DNA of 64,000 nucleotides from NCBI GenBank assembly GCA_021229015.1, contig CM037794.1, forward strand, positions 40,629,126-40,693,125. Direction: 5' to 3'. Source of the stretch: Solen grandis. Its lineage: Eukaryota > Mollusca > Bivalvia > Adapedonta > Solenidae. This document shows, in pieces, positions 43,291 to 55,900 of the stretch (positions are counted from its first letter, which is position 1; the number at the start of each line of letters is the position of its first letter). Both the position numbers and the translations under genes were made by a program. Under the pieces are notes generated by a model. The model searched no databases. It saw only the letters and a program-made list of their open reading frames with translations, and was not told the origin of the DNA.

Positions 43291-43516
43291 CTAACATGTG
43301 AAAAAATAGCATTTAGGCATATATTTACCACTTTTAAAACTCAATGAGAACATTACAAATAAACAGATATGTAATGTTTCAACTTGACTCTATATAAAAC
43401 TTTTTAAGTTGTGCTAAACGCAAGTTTAGACAATCATAAAAGATATAAAGAGCAAGCAGTCATGAATTTAAAACACGCCTAATAAACATAAAATATTGTG
43501 TTTTAAGAAAAAATAC
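43291..43516 (-). other. Intron-like gap 1 in the mariner gene (226 bp, phase 0)
   Basis: The minus strand reads AACATAAGAAAG/GTATTTTTTC ... TTTTTTCACATGTTAG/GTCCATGCACGCTGG. Joining gives NIRK-VHARWVPRLL, exactly the conserved mariner sequence (K-V-x-A-R-W-V-P-R), so the removed stretch behaves as a spliceosomal intron with a good pyrimidine tract. Confidence 0.65.
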
Positions 43517-43864
43517 CTTTCTTATGTTCAACTCTTTAGTAAGAATAGAATGGACTGTTCCCACGCTGACATCGAACATGTCCGACAGCTTGTGCACACT
43601 AAAACATCAGTCGTTCTGCAGCATTTCAGCAAATGACATCACCAACATTCTATCAATTTTCTTCTTTCTCCCTCGTCCTTCCATGTCGTTTATGTCATTT
43701 TCACCATCTTTAAATCATTTGTGCCAGCTAAAAACAAGAGACCTGCAAACACTGTGCTCGCCCTTCGTTGGCTTGATTTTTTAAAACGTTGAAGATTGTG
43801 TATCGCCCATTTGATGGCAAAACTTGATGATAGCGCGAATTTCTTACTTTTCATTCTACGGCAT

Positions 43865-44873
43865 CTTCGTGTTTTGAACATTGGCACCAGTTGTATCCAA
43901 ATTTTGTTGTTGTTTTTTTTTCAGAATCTAACGTCCAAATGACATCAAATGTGTACATGACATCACTTAAATGCAACAAAAAGTTTTTGTAGAATACTAC
44001 TTGCGGCAGAAGGCAAAATTTTAAAATATAAATAAAACAATGTTGCATATGGGGTGAACTTAATGGACTGTGCTGGGTGCATGTTACCATGGTTATTAAA
44101 TACCGAAATACGCTTGTGTACAATCATACAACATTATAAAAATATAATATAAAGGTAGGAAACAATTTCTGATTGTCGTATATATGAAAATATTAAACAT
44201 GTAACGGAAAATGTAAATACAGGAGGCTCAGTCCTATTTATCTTTTAACAACCCTTCGTATATTATGCATACATCTAGAGGTTCATACTGGTGCCTGCTT
44301 GAAGTGTCCTCATTGTTTGCAACATTGTCTAGAGTAGATGTGTTCCACAGTGGATTTCATTCTGAATTATCTTCTATCATACTCAGTATGTAATCAGACA
44401 AATACTGGTGATTCTAAACAAACATCTCGAAAATTTCAACAGTCTATTCACTTCTTGTTAGTTCCACATTACATGTCTTCAGAGTGAATTATTATAAAAA
44501 TATGTGATGACAAGCTATTTGAAGAAAAATGTCCTTGAAATCAGAATGTAATTTTCAACAAAAGTGATATCAACAAGTTTGTATTAAGGAGACGAGATAT
44601 CTTTCAATCCAGGAGTTTTTCGTATTGTCTAGTTTTTTTTTCATTCATCATTGTCCTATTTTCCATTGGAGACAGGGAGATCATGTTACAATAATAGTCC
44701 TCATCTAGATCATAATGAAGTGTTTACCTACCTGTGGAATGTAGATTGATATGTCAGAGAAAAGTCTGTGAATCAGACTGAGTGGGAATCTCACCACTTG
44801 TATGTGAGCACATTTCTCCTTCATCTAGGCGTCCAATATGCAAAATGGTTTAATGGTCTAAAGTGACTACGCT
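43865..44873. other. No gene seen
   Basis: AT-rich sequence between the mariner relic and repeat F. I found no convincing exon or repeat boundary. Confidence 0.4.
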
Positions 44874-45080
44874 GAAATCATTAATATTCATGGGACACAT
44901 ATTTTCTTCGATTTCGTGGAGGGTTTTATCTACGAATATTAATCTCCATGAAAACTTATCGCTTATTATAATAGACTTCATGTTTTCTAGAACATAGATC
45001 CACGCAGAAATGCACCCACGAAATTCCCTAGGTACATACTTAACGAAATTTAATGTCAACAAAAATTAGTGATTTTACAG
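44874..45080. repeat. Dispersed repeat family F, copy 2
   Basis: Collinear with 26245-26452 (TCGTGGAGGGTTTTATCTAC, TTTCTAGAACATAGATCCAC, ATTTAATGTCAAC), with scattered substitutions. Confidence 0.75.
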
Positions 45081-45295
45081 TATAAAGAGTTAAACACAAT
45101 GATTAAAAAAAAGCATTTATATAGCTGATCAATCTGATCCTTTGTTTGTTTGGGTTTACCATCCCACCAACTGTAATTCATTCATTCTGGGAATTTGTCT
45201 ACATGAGACAAATATAGCTCTCCTACACTAAAATATCAGATCATTGGCTAGTGACATGATACCATACCTAGTCATATTATCCTGTCACCAGTTAA

Positions 45296-45532
45296 CCCTT
45301 TCCCTCATAGAGGACACCATGTAAAGACCTATGCGAACAGCATAAAACCAGATCAGCCTGCAAGTAACTCGCAGGCTGATCAGGTTTTATGCTGTTCACT
45401 GCTCCTCAGTGGTCTGGAAATGAGGATTTTGTAAATAAATTTAGTAAGGTTTAACTGTGGTTTTCTGCAGATCAGGCTTAAATATGTGATACCTATTGAG
45501 GGCGTCAAAATGAGTATATATGAGGGAAAGGG
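45296..45532. mobile_element. piggyBac-like MITE, copy 2
   Basis: TTAA flanks at 45292-45295 and 45533-45536. Ends CCCTTTCCCTCATAGAGG and TATATGAGGGAAAGGG. Full-length, opposite orientation to copy 1. Confidence 0.9.
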
Positions 45533-45540
45533 TTAAATAA

Positions 45541-46945
45541 GTCCTGCAAATACTCTGTATGCCACCAGGACCAGTTCCTGACTCATATTAGTTCCCTGAA
45601 GATAAATTGAGTCAGCTGATTAATCCAAGTTTTCATTTATCTAAATTATGTAATATTTCCTTTATGCCAATTTAGAAACATGTTTTTCAACAGATAAAGT
45701 CCGATCTTTAGTTGTAGTATATGTATGTAGCTACTCAAAGTAAGTACACATATATATTTCAGAGATAGATAATACATTTTTCTCTCTCAAAAAACAACAA
45801 CAAAAAAACACATATCAAGAGAGGCTCACCAAAATAAACAACAAGAAAGAAGAAATTATGAATAATCAACTGATTTTCATATTATAACTAGGTCTATATA
45901 TTAACGACCATTGTGATTTATATGAACTTTCCAATGAAAAGTCAATGGAAGACAGGTAATGTCAAATGATTTATTAATTGATTGATCAGGATATTTATGG
46001 ATTTGTAATAGACCAATTTATATGACAGGACTTTGTTTGTTTAATATTCATGACTAGCCGGATATTGACAACTTATGAATGCCATATTCCAGTGAAGTCA
46101 CTAACTCCTGTTCAGGTTGAACAATACTGGTCATCCATCGTAGCAGCAGGAGAGAGTTCCATTCTCATGTCAGGGGGGAAATAATTATATTTCTTTCTTA
46201 AGCCACAAGAAAAATAATTAATGAATCAATTAAAATTTCATTTGAGCAAGTTGGCTCCTTTAAGATTTATTGATATGTGGGATATACAGTTGGTTAAAAT
46301 CAATGGAAAGGATATATGAGGTGGATCTGTCTACTACTCTCAGCAGGCAGGGAATATGAAGGAAGTTGGTCTAGTGTCAGACACTTGCTGAACCTTGGTC
46401 AGACTCTTCCTTTCTTTAATAAAACTGTATTTTCCCCTACACAGAAATGAACTTTTTTTAATGGCCTATGGAATTGCGATGATTGATCAGTTAAGATTCA
46501 ATATCCATTTATATCATTGTTAAATAATAATATCTAAAAGAAGCTCACCTATGTAAAATATCAAATTCCAACAAGCTCGTAAAGCATTATCCAGGTATTG
46601 AGCATGCAGGATTGTTGTTGTTTTGTTTTTTTTGTTGTTTTTTTTTAATGACTTGGACAGGGATGTTTATGAAAAGTAAATAAAAGAAACAATAATGAAA
46701 GGCGCAGCAAAATGTTGGCCATGTCACTGTAATGAAGGGTTGACTAAATCTTTTACAACCTTATAGGAGATTATCTATGCTATCAGTATAAAACCTTATC
46801 AGCCTACCATTAATTATGCTAATTTACTTGAACAATATGAACCCCTTTTGGAGTGAACTATTGCTGCAAAATATGACAGTCATATAGCAAAAGTATTATA
46901 AGCTTATAACAAGTGGACAAAGTCTCAGAGGCACCTGGGTAGAAC
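45541..46945. other. No gene seen
   Basis: AT-rich sequence with T-rich runs near 46615-46650. Nothing exon-like recognised. Probably intronic or intergenic. Confidence 0.4.
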
Positions 46946-46949
46946 AAAT

Positions 46950-47068
46950 CAACTGGGAGGTGTCCTACCTTAAGGAACTTGAGAAACCAGACTGGGACTT
47001 GAATCCATAGACACAACAGTACAAATTATAACATGTCAGCAACTGTATCCACTTGGCCATGGAGGCCC
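46950..47068 (-). mobile_element. tRNA-derived SINE family V, 5' part
   Basis: The inverse reads TGGGCCTCCATGGCCAAGTG GATAC (A box), then ATGGATTCAAGTCCCAG (B box), then text related to the body at 39938-40185. It abuts MITE copy 3. Confidence 0.7.
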
Positions 47069-47080
47069 AAAAATAGTTAA

Positions 47081-47314
47081 CCCTTTCCCTCATATAGACT
47101 CATTTTGACGCACTCAATAGGTACCACATAAAGCCTGATCTGCAGAAAACCACAGTTAAACCTTACCAAATTTAATTACAAAGTCCTCATTTCCAGACCA
47201 CTGAGGAGCAGCGAACAGCATAAAACCTGATCAGCCTGCGAGTTACTTGCAGGCTGATCTGGTTTTATGCTGTTCGCATAGGTCTTTTCATGGTTTCCTC
47301 TATGAGGGAAAGGG
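47081..47314. mobile_element. piggyBac-like MITE, copy 3
   Basis: TTAA at 47077-47080 and 47315-47318. Same orientation as copy 1 and very similar to it, full-length. Confidence 0.9.
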
Positions 47315-47918
47315 TTAAATTGTGTTCTACCAGTCTAAGCAAATCCAGAAAGAATATTGTTTCCTTATATGAAATTACATAGATTATTGAATATTTACCA
47401 TGTTTTCACATATGATATGGGAAATTTACATTGCAGCTTAGTACGTTTTCATATAAGAAAGAAAATATTTGGTGATTTAAAATCAATAAAAGCAGGGCAC
47501 CCTGAATGAAAATCAGGTTAATTGTATGTCAATATATGGGTGAGCCTAGTAAAATATTTATACTTTTATGAGTTTGACGTATGGTACCATCAGAATAGCA
47601 CTTTGCTAATAAAACTGTCAGTAAATAGAAATATCTTGTGACGAGAATTTATCTCAGGTTTAAAAGGCTATTGATAAGATGTTTTCATTAGTGAAAAATA
47701 ATATTGAATAATACTAAATGTAAGTGAAATACAATAAATGTAATAAGATATTGTTCAACTTCCAAGTTTTGATTTGACGATGCTGATTATGAGAAAATGC
47801 ATTTGTTACTCCCATATTATTTCAAATGAGTCTTCTTTGTTATTATTGTGTGCCTATTGTTGTATTAATCACAAGTTTTAATCTCACTTTGAGTCCTGTG
47901 TTACAAGAAGTTCTTTAA

Positions 47919-48080
47919 TCCTTTCCCTCATAGAGTTTTATGCTGTTCGCTGCTCCACAGTGGTCTGGAAATGAGGATTTTGCAATTAAATTTGGTAAGG
48001 TTTAACTGTGGTTTTCTGCAGATCAGTCTTTATGTGGTACCTATTGAGGGCGTCAAAATGAGTCTATATGAGGGAAAGGG
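47919..48080. mobile_element. piggyBac-like MITE, copy 4 (deleted hairpin arm)
   Basis: TTAA at 47915-47918 and TTGA at 48081-48084. One arm of the central hairpin is missing, so CCTCATAGAG runs straight into TTTTATGCTGTTCGCTG. Confidence 0.85.
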
Positions 48081-48094
48081 TTGATAGGGTTGAT

Positions 48095-48200
48095 CCTGCT
48101 GGTTTGCAGTAGATAAGTGGTTCTTCCTGCATCTGTAATTAGCTGGATGTTGCTATATGACTGAAATACTGTTGCAGTGATATTGCCTTAACTCCAATAC
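48095..48200 (+). repeat. SINE family V, 3' fragment
   Basis: TGCATCTGTAATTAGCTGGA then GTTGCTATATGACTGAAATA matches the 3' body of the SINE at 39938-40185. Confidence 0.65.
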
Positions 48201-48291
48201 AACAGCAACAACATATTGTTGAGGGATGCAGTGTAACAAGGGTATTCATAACCTTCAGTAATAGCTCTAGTTTTCGATTTGAAACCCATTA

Positions 48292-48328
<37 letters not shown>

Positions 48329-49569
48329 TTCTAGAACTTCTGTATAAGTCTGTTAACCTTTTTCTATTCACTTAATCATTTTGTTAACCATATAGATTTA
48401 GTCATTTGAATATCACAAAAATATTTTGTTTTGCAACAGATATAAGCACAGTTTCAATTCTAATATTAATGCATTACAAACCTCTTGGTTATACATTCTG
48501 GTGATTTTCATTAAACTTGTCGTCCATGTTTTTGTCAATTGCTTTTTTTGTGCCATTTTCTTTCTCTATGACTTCAAGATAGATTTCCTCATACCATTTT
48601 AAGATTTTAATTGAATGTTCGTATATAGGTCTTATTATTAGCAGCTCCAGGCCATTTTAGGGCAGTTTATGCATTGCCTCTGTAATTATATATCCTGAAT
48701 AACATTATGTGTTTGTGAAAGTACAAAAAGGATCATCTTTTGTGCTTTTGCAGATAATGTTGTAAATTGTGTAGAATGATCGCTGTACAGCTCTATTATT
48801 TGAGAAGAGCGATAGGGCGGTTATCAATTTGTGAAAAATTGTCTGCTTAATTTGGTTTGTACAAGCATTTGGAGAAGTGAAAATATTGATAGATGAATAA
48901 TCTGTCAGTGGGTCGGGCTCAGTCAATATGGTTCATACAGTTGATAATAGGGGAATTCTCGATCACAATGATCATATATGCCTGTAAATCAGGCAAGTGA
49001 TAAAGGCAGACTCGAGTTAAGATTGTATTGGGTAGTGGAACAGTGAGAGAGGAAACCAAGGTTGCTGTAAGGGCCAAGTGTCGGATAGTCTTGTGTGTTA
49101 GGATTCTGGTGGTGCTAGGTAAGTTAGAATCCTTTACTTTAGGGACAGGCCTTTGAATATTTCTGGGTCAAAGGATATTTTGGGGCAAGAATTTCTTTGG
49201 TTCTGTTTGAGATACATGTAGTCTTGGTACTATATTTTCTTTGAAATGGAATGGATTTGATGCAAGGATTCTTCAGGTGCTAATTTTGACATGGACTGGT
49301 TTTCTTGACATGCTGTTGACTGATTTTAAAACGAGGATTATGCGAGGAGTTGTGCTGTTTATTTTTATATTTTCATGCCACCAGTGTTCAAAAATGATAT
49401 TTGAGAAATTGTCCCTTTCGGTCAGTATTGTTAGAAGTTGAATGGAGCGGGGCAGAAATGATCTGGCCCAGAAAGTAAATAATTAGATGAATTGAATATG
49501 ATTTGGTAATACACAATGCAAAATTAAGCTCGACTATTCAAAGACTATGAGAGTTATTGCAGTCATGGT

Positions 49570-50510
49570 GTTGGTGTTTCAGCTTTTTAGGGCATGCAAG
49601 TTACTTTAAAGCTTATATTTCAGTTACCATTCATGGTATTGACTTGAATGTTTATGAATATTTTTAAGGGTATCATATATGGATAGATAACTTTTGACTG
49701 AATTTAATACAAATTATGGCCCTTTTTAAGTAGAAAATTTGACAGAAGTTTTGGGAGTAATAGATACCATCCAGCTTGTATCTCAATAACCATTCATGGT
49801 ATTGAATTGAAAGTTATGAGTATGTTAAGGGGAAAATTTGGATTAAGGTTTTGCATGCAAGGTACTTTCATGTTTATATCTCAGTATCCAGGCATGGGAT
49901 TGATTTTAAACATCACAAACATGTTCATGGGTATCAAACTATCAAGGTAGGTAACTCTTGGTGGAATATATTACAAATATTATGGCCCCTTTCTAACTTA
50001 GAAATTGCATGCAAGGAATTTCATGCTTATATCTCCGTAACCAGGCAAAGGATTGATTTGAAACGTCTGAAATAGGCATCTTTAATAGGTTTAGTGGTAT
50101 CATACTATAGAGACGGATAGTTTTTGACTGAAAATAATGCTGATTATGGCATTTTTTTTACTTAGACTTTTTGGGTTAAAGTTTTGCATGGACTAGACAA
50201 TTTGGTTAAAGTTTTGCATGCAAGCTACTATCCAGCTTATATCTCAGAAATCATTTATGTATTGACTTGAAAGTTTATGAGTATGTGCATCAGAAAACCA
50301 AGCTTAAATTGTGACTAAATCTTATACAAATTATTGCCCCTTTCTAACTTTGATATTTTGCTTAAAATTTTGCATAACGGTACACAGTGTTTTTATACTG
50401 ATGTCTCAGTAAATATAGGCATGGGATTTATTTTAGACCTCATAAATATATTCAGGGGTATCAGACTGTCAAGGTATATTATTTTTGACTATTATATACA
50501 GGTTCACATT
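49570..50510. repeat. Diverged tandem repeat, unit about 150-165 bp
   Basis: Recurring landmarks are TTTTGCATGCAAG, GCTTATATCTCAGTAACCA, GGTATTGACTTGAAAGTTTA and AATTATGGCCCCTTTCTAAC, at roughly regular spacing and about 65-80 percent similar by eye. Non-coding. Confidence 0.65.
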
Positions 50511-51474
50511 AGAGGCTCAAAATTTGTTACAGAATAATTAGTTTTATCATACATTATGAAAGAAATAACAGTGATTGGACTTGAGAGTTTAAACTTTATT
50601 TTACGTTATTGCAATTTTACATTCTTTTTTCTTCTTTTATGAAGAAAATAATGCCTATATTTGACTGGCAGCTACAGTGCCCTCTCATATGACTTACTGA
50701 CAATTATAGTTAAAAAGCAATTTACATAAGTGTATTTTATACCAATGTGTTATCCAAACACACAATGTTCAGGAAAAAGGACACAAGAATCATTGCAGGT
50801 GCAAGCATTGTGTCCTCTATGGAATAATTAAGAGAAAGGAAACTATTTGAGTGATTTATCCAGTCATTATAAGAGATATATGTTCAATGATATATCAGAA
50901 ATATGGTAGAAAAAAACAACTAATCAGATTATCTGAGTAGCAGGCCAACTGACAGCACACAAATCATTTAAATAGGTGAGATTATGTTGGAATGATAATG
51001 GGAAAAATTAGGTGTTTGATCATATGTGAGACGATCCGTTTAATGACAGTCATAAGAAAGAGTGAAAAATACCCCTCTTAGATTGTAAGCTAATATGAAA
51101 TAAAGCAAGGTCTGTAATGCACAGAATTGTGCATTATTGTCTTCCTTTTCATCTCAGATATCACTTGCACTAGTAGTGAACATTACATTTTTTTTTCTAA
51201 AGAGTTTCAGATAGGGAGGTCTGATTATGAAAACCTTGGGGAATAAGACTTGAGTAAGCATAATTTGCACATTAATCTTATTGTGGTATAGACTTAGGCA
51301 GTGGTTTATTCCGCTGAAGTTCATTTTCTTTTGAAGTCTTGTGTCAAACCTTGATCAGACTAAAAGACTTCCATAGACTGACAGGGCTTTTGATAACCTC
51401 GTTTGTAGACATGAAATCTAAATAGTGAAACATGACCATGCACAGCATACTTCTTACATGGAGTGCATGCAGGT

Positions 51475-51720
51475 CTGTGCGGTGCTACCAGTGTGCATCT
51501 GTGCACCCGGAGTTTTCCTCCACTTGTAGTGTGTTCAGTGAAGGTAACAGTTACTGACGTGAGCAGTTGCACCCCTGTTTAATTGCAGTGTATAGAATGT
51601 AAACAGGGTACCAACTCGCAATTGTTAGCTAACGAACGCCTTTACTGAATGCATAGCTGTAATTAGCTGGACATCTGACTATATGATTGAAATACAGTGG
51701 TGAAAATGGTAACCAACAAC
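51475..51720 (+). repeat. SINE family V 3' fragments
   Basis: GCACCCGGAGTTTTCCTCCA and later CTGTAATTAGCTGGACATCT with TATATGATTGAAATACAGTG match the SINE body, separated by about 110 bp of unrelated sequence. Confidence 0.5.
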
Positions 51721-53813
51721 TTACATAGTGTAAAAGTCATATGTACCTTACCTGTAATGCCATGCGGGGTTTAGACCTATTGTACCAGGTCAGAGGGAGG
51801 TAATTGGCCCTTAGTACATAATGTATATTGATCATAACAAGCTACGAGACTCCTGGGGTTGGGTTTCCACTTGGTGGGCTGCAAAACAGAGGACCTCAGA
51901 AGATAGATTGTTAAACCGTCATGATTTATTTGAAAAGTAAGTGATTTACGCAAATGACTATTGATTGGAAGAAAAAGTTTTGATCACCTTTTTATCCACA
52001 TTGACAATGCTTTTCTGTCAATATTAGTAGCTATTTTGAAATTTATTGAACTCAAATTTGTATTTCTTTAAGTTGGTATAGCTTCATATAATAGAACATA
52101 TTTTTAGAGATAGTGTATTATGATTTAAACTTGTTTGTATGTTATGTTCAGTTTTTTCTCTTTATATAAAGGAAGAGTTTGATTCATAATCTCCTATGAA
52201 GTTAAGGAATCAGCTATATACTGTGTTAAGCCTGCTCACTGTTTAGATTTTATATAGAGCAACTCAGGTTGGACCTGGAGTATCTTAGAGCAATGGTACC
52301 TGTACTTAAGACGTCTTTTTTTTTTTGACATAATAAAGAGCATGACTAGCAACATAATTGCAGTTGTACATGGAGTTTCTTAGATCAATCACCTGGCCCT
52401 CTACGTAAGCTTCATATCACAGGTTGGTGAGCAACAATGACTCTCAGAGTTTGGCATCTGATGATGCATAATTTATATATAAAGGGAGAAATCTGTAATG
52501 TTACCATTTTGATAATTTTTACTGATAACCTCACAATTTACCTAAATTAGCAACTTCTTGTATCTCAAGCACTCTTTGAAATGTATTCAATTTCGTTTCT
52601 TCAGGTGCTTGTCAATCATCCAGGTAACTGCTTATATAGTCACCAGCTGGTCATTAATTCTGATTGGAAAAATAAGATCAAACATCAGATGCCTTTGGAG
52701 TGTACCATAAATTATCATTAATGTTTTGTTTTTTTAATTCTATACTAATGCGTAGCAATGGATAGAAATAATATAATTATATCATTTATAGTCATTTCAT
52801 GAAGAGGAAAATACAGTCATCAAACGATTGAATCAGTGAATAAGTTTTCCAAAGGATTTGCACAAACTTTAATAATGATATTTGGTTAATAATATGGTTG
52901 GTTTATATTTTATTCGCATTCAGATTTAGATGCTTCAATAATTACAGTACATGCATTTCTTTTTAACAATGCAGAGCTCCTCAAATTGCCTGATTGTGAA
53001 AATCGTTTGTATCTTTTATACAAAGGTCTTGGAAAACACATAGATCATGTGTACTATAGGTATTGTTCAGCCAAATCAGAATTTGCTATATGAAAAGATT
53101 CCCCTCTGAATGTTTAATGTATCCAATTGTTGGTCCTGCTATGGATGGCTAATATAAAGGAATTGTGTAGGACTTGGAAATCCTTTGTTACAACTGAAAG
53201 GACTTCTTAGTGAGATGTGTACACAGTGAGTAAACATTGAATATGGTACAATGATAGTATAAACGACAATATTGTTCAAAATGTATCATTAATTATAGTG
53301 ATGATCTAGAGGGGGAACCAGATCTTAGGATCCACGGAGATATTGGTTAGAAGGGATTTCCCACACACACACAACAAAAATAAAAAATAAAAATCAAGGG
53401 TTCCATCTTAATATTTCCTCACATCCATTGCAGTACTAGATACCATACTTGCTAGATATGGTCCTTGCTTATTTTGACCTGAAATGTAAATATAATATCA
53501 TGCCACTTGCTTGGGACAAATTTAGCCATGGGTAGGCACGGGGGGGTGGGGGGGAGATTTACGCAAAACATTATTACTTACCGAAGGCTGGCTGCAAAAC
53601 TGTTCCATCTTCTTTTATTTGTGTATGTGCTTAGAATAGTCGGGTCTTGGTATGTAGTTTTATGCCCCTGCATCAATAGATTGGGGGGGGGGGGTATATT
53701 ATTTTTGGTCTGTCTATCTGTTTGTTTGTCACAAAACTTTAACCTTGACCATATGACCTTGACCCCCAGGGTTTAGGCCCCAACGTTCATTAAACATAGC
53801 TTGTTAATTTTTA

Positions 53814-53947
53814 TGTCACCTGCTGCTAGCAGAGGTGACACATAGGGATCACTTTTGTGTTGTCCGTCTGTCAGTCCGTCTGTCTGTCAGTCACACTTTC
53901 TCCATCACGCTTCAGCAGGTGACACATGTGTTCCAGAGAACACTCTT
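53814..53947. repeat. Short dispersed repeat with inverted ends
   Basis: GTCACCTGCTGCTAGCAGAG through TCCGTCTGTCTGTCAG to CAGCAGGTGACACATGTGTT. CACCTGCTG and CAGCAGGTG are inverse. Pattern typical of bivalve dispersed repeats. Confidence 0.45.
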
Positions 53948-54839
53948 GTATTTTCATAGTTTTGATTTTACTAAATGAGGTGATTACTGTAGCATGACAT
54001 TGGAATATTTTGGGATATCTGAATACTTAACTAATGTCACATTCCAAACTGAAGAAAGGACAAGTCCAATTAAAATATTTATCATGGTAAGGGTAACACT
54101 TGGCATATATACAAATTTTCCATAGGTTCACATGATTTAAATGATAACCTCATAGAGTGTAAGAAAATACTTAAAATGACAATAAATTAATGTTGATGGT
54201 CCAGTTCCAAGTAATTCCATTCTAAATATGAACAATTTGGTGAATAGAGGAGGCTATACCTACAGTAAAGATTTTCACAGTTTTAGGACTAATAAGAATA
54301 TTTTGAATTTTCAGAAGGTTATTTGATGATGATTTTGATTGCTCTCTATGTGATCTATATATTGAAACATAAAATACAGCTAAGAAGGATTTGTTAGAGG
54401 ATTGGACTTAAAGTATATAATTTAGTAGTCGGTCTGTTCTTGAAATTTTGAGCCAAATAAACTCTTTTTGAAGAGGTATAGAGTCTTTCTCTATGATCAA
54501 GCTGGCAGCTTTAAGTTTTCCTACAGTTATTCCATTAAGTATATCAATAATCGGTGTATGGTAGTTTTTAACCATTTTACTTCATGAATATTCATGTACA
54601 AATTAATGACGGGATAGATACTGATTTGCAGATGATTGAAAATTGTAAAATTATGAAACAATGGATTTTTCTTGGTGGTGCAGACATTTTAGAATCTGAG
54701 CTACAGTATTATGTGAGCAAATGAAGGTAACCTTGATCAGACAGCTCCTAGATGGAGCTGTCTGATCTGGATTTGCTCTGTTTGCAAAAGCATCAAAACA
54801 CGTTTATGTGAGGTATAAAGTTGAATAAATATAAACTTA

Positions 54840-55015
54840 CCTATTTTACGTTGATAGTGAAACAAATTTTAACAACTCCAGGGGTTCCTGCGTTATACCA
54901 GTACTATATACCTGGAAAGGTCTTGAACAATTCTTGCCCCTATGAGGATTCAACTCACAACTGCCAGATCTGTAGTCTGAGCATTCCACTGGACTGTGGC
55001 ACCCTTATGATTGTG
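54840..55015 (-). mobile_element. SINE family S copy
   Basis: Reads inversely as head with TGCCACAGTCCAGTGGAATG, a decayed B box GTTGTGAGTTGAATCC, body GGTATAACGCAGGAACCCCT and tail TATCAACGTAAAAT. Confidence 0.7.
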
Positions 55016-55481
55016 TTGTATCTAAGCACTATAAAAAAAATTTCTAATGATATTTGACTTTTAAAAGTGAAAAGAAAAGAGAGCTCTTCATCATTAATGG
55101 GTAATCTTTTTTCATTTTTAATTATTAAGAATATGATAATGAAAGATGTCAATATCAATATATTTACATTAATGGTGTGTTTTTTGTATTTGTATCATTT
55201 CCTGCATAATGGTATATCTTAATAGTGATGGAATCCTTGTCAGGTCATATTTCATCCCCTTCTGCAAAAGTTGAATTTTTATCATATTAAGTCAAGGCAA
55301 GTGGAGTGGGTGTATTAATCACCTTCAGTGATAGTTAACAGCTGATTGTTTAGAAATAATGCCGATGTATAGATTGGTGTTTGACAGTGTTCTTCATAGA
55401 AATATGGACATATTGCAGCAGTATGGTAGGTTGTGATTTGTGGGTAGAGGTCTGTTTAATCAGTGAAGTGTCTGTTGTTAG

Positions 55482-55567
55482 TTCCAGAGGAGAAGCTGCC
55501 AATCACTCTGCCGGCTGAAGTGGAGTCAGATCCGGTGCCTGCCAAGGAGGAAGTCATCAAACCTAAG
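55482..55567 (+). CDS. Isolated internal exon of an unrecognised host gene
   Basis: 86 bp bounded by GTTGTTAG (ending 55481) and AAACCTAAG/GTAAAT (donor 55568). One frame is open: PEEKLPITLPAEVESDPVPA then KEEVIKPK, entering after two bases of a split codon and leaving in phase 0. It is GC-richer than its surroundings. The Pro/Glu/Lys-rich, low-complexity content suggests a disordered linker in a larger protein. Partner exons were not found in the window, which implies introns of many kilobases. The coding strand would be plus. Confidence 0.55.
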
Positions 55568-55740
55568 GTAAATAGTAAATACTGCATAATCTCCAATAAG
55601 CACTCCTCCTCTGTTATGAACCCATGAAGATCAAGTACTACATACTCTGATATATAAAGTGAACATAACATGGTTAACACCAATGGTACCTTAGTCTTGA
55701 ATTGTTGATAATGTCATTATTACGACATGGCCCAGTATAA

Positions 55741-55900
55741 CCCTCTCCCTCATAGAGGAAACCATGAAAAGACCTATCAGTGGTCTGGAAATGAGGATTT
55801 TATAATTAAATTTGGTAAGGTTTAACTGTGGTTTTCTGCAGATCAGGCTTTATGTGATCCCTATATAGGGCGTTAAAATGAGTCTATATGAGGGAGAGGG
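55741..55900. mobile_element. piggyBac-like MITE, copy 5 (hairpin deleted)
   Basis: Ends CCCTCTCCCTCATAGAGG and ATATGAGGGAGAGGG, with ATAA (left) and TTAA at 55901-55904. The whole central hairpin is missing (AGACCTATCAGTGGTCTGG). It lies just downstream of the exon at 55482. Confidence 0.85.

Larger units (their letters stand above)
42296..43864 (-). pseudogene. mariner transposase pseudogene with two intron-like gaps
   Basis: On the minus strand from ATG 43864: an N-terminal paired helix-turn-helix region (IRAIIKFCHQMGDTQSSTF, LVFSWHK, FKDGENDINDMEGRGRKK, HKLSDMFDVSVGTVHSILTK); then VHARWVPRLLKEHE; a catalytic segment with WKRTGSPPPKKARVSQSSGK and MFADRDGMIL; DNAPPRT; PHPPYSPDLVSFDF; and the C-terminus HRRCNKHAGEYFEKE with stop at 42296-42298. 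Several stops and shifts make it inactive. Coding parts sum to about 350 codons, the mariner length, only if 43291-43516 and 42664-42955 are removed. Both gaps start GT and end AG. The catalytic IDKTW/IDETW segment lies near 43165. Terminal repeats were not identified. Confidence 0.88.
48201..55481. other. Long AT-rich stretch without a recognised exon
   Basis: Holds a TA run (48297-48322), a diverged tandem repeat of about 160 bp (49570-50510), SINE fragments (about 51475-51720), G-rich runs (53539-53553 and 53683-53693), a small MITE-like segment (53814-53947) and a SINE (54840-55015). Upstream of the exon at 55482, so most of it may be intron. Open frames here are short and unsupported. 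Confidence 0.4.
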
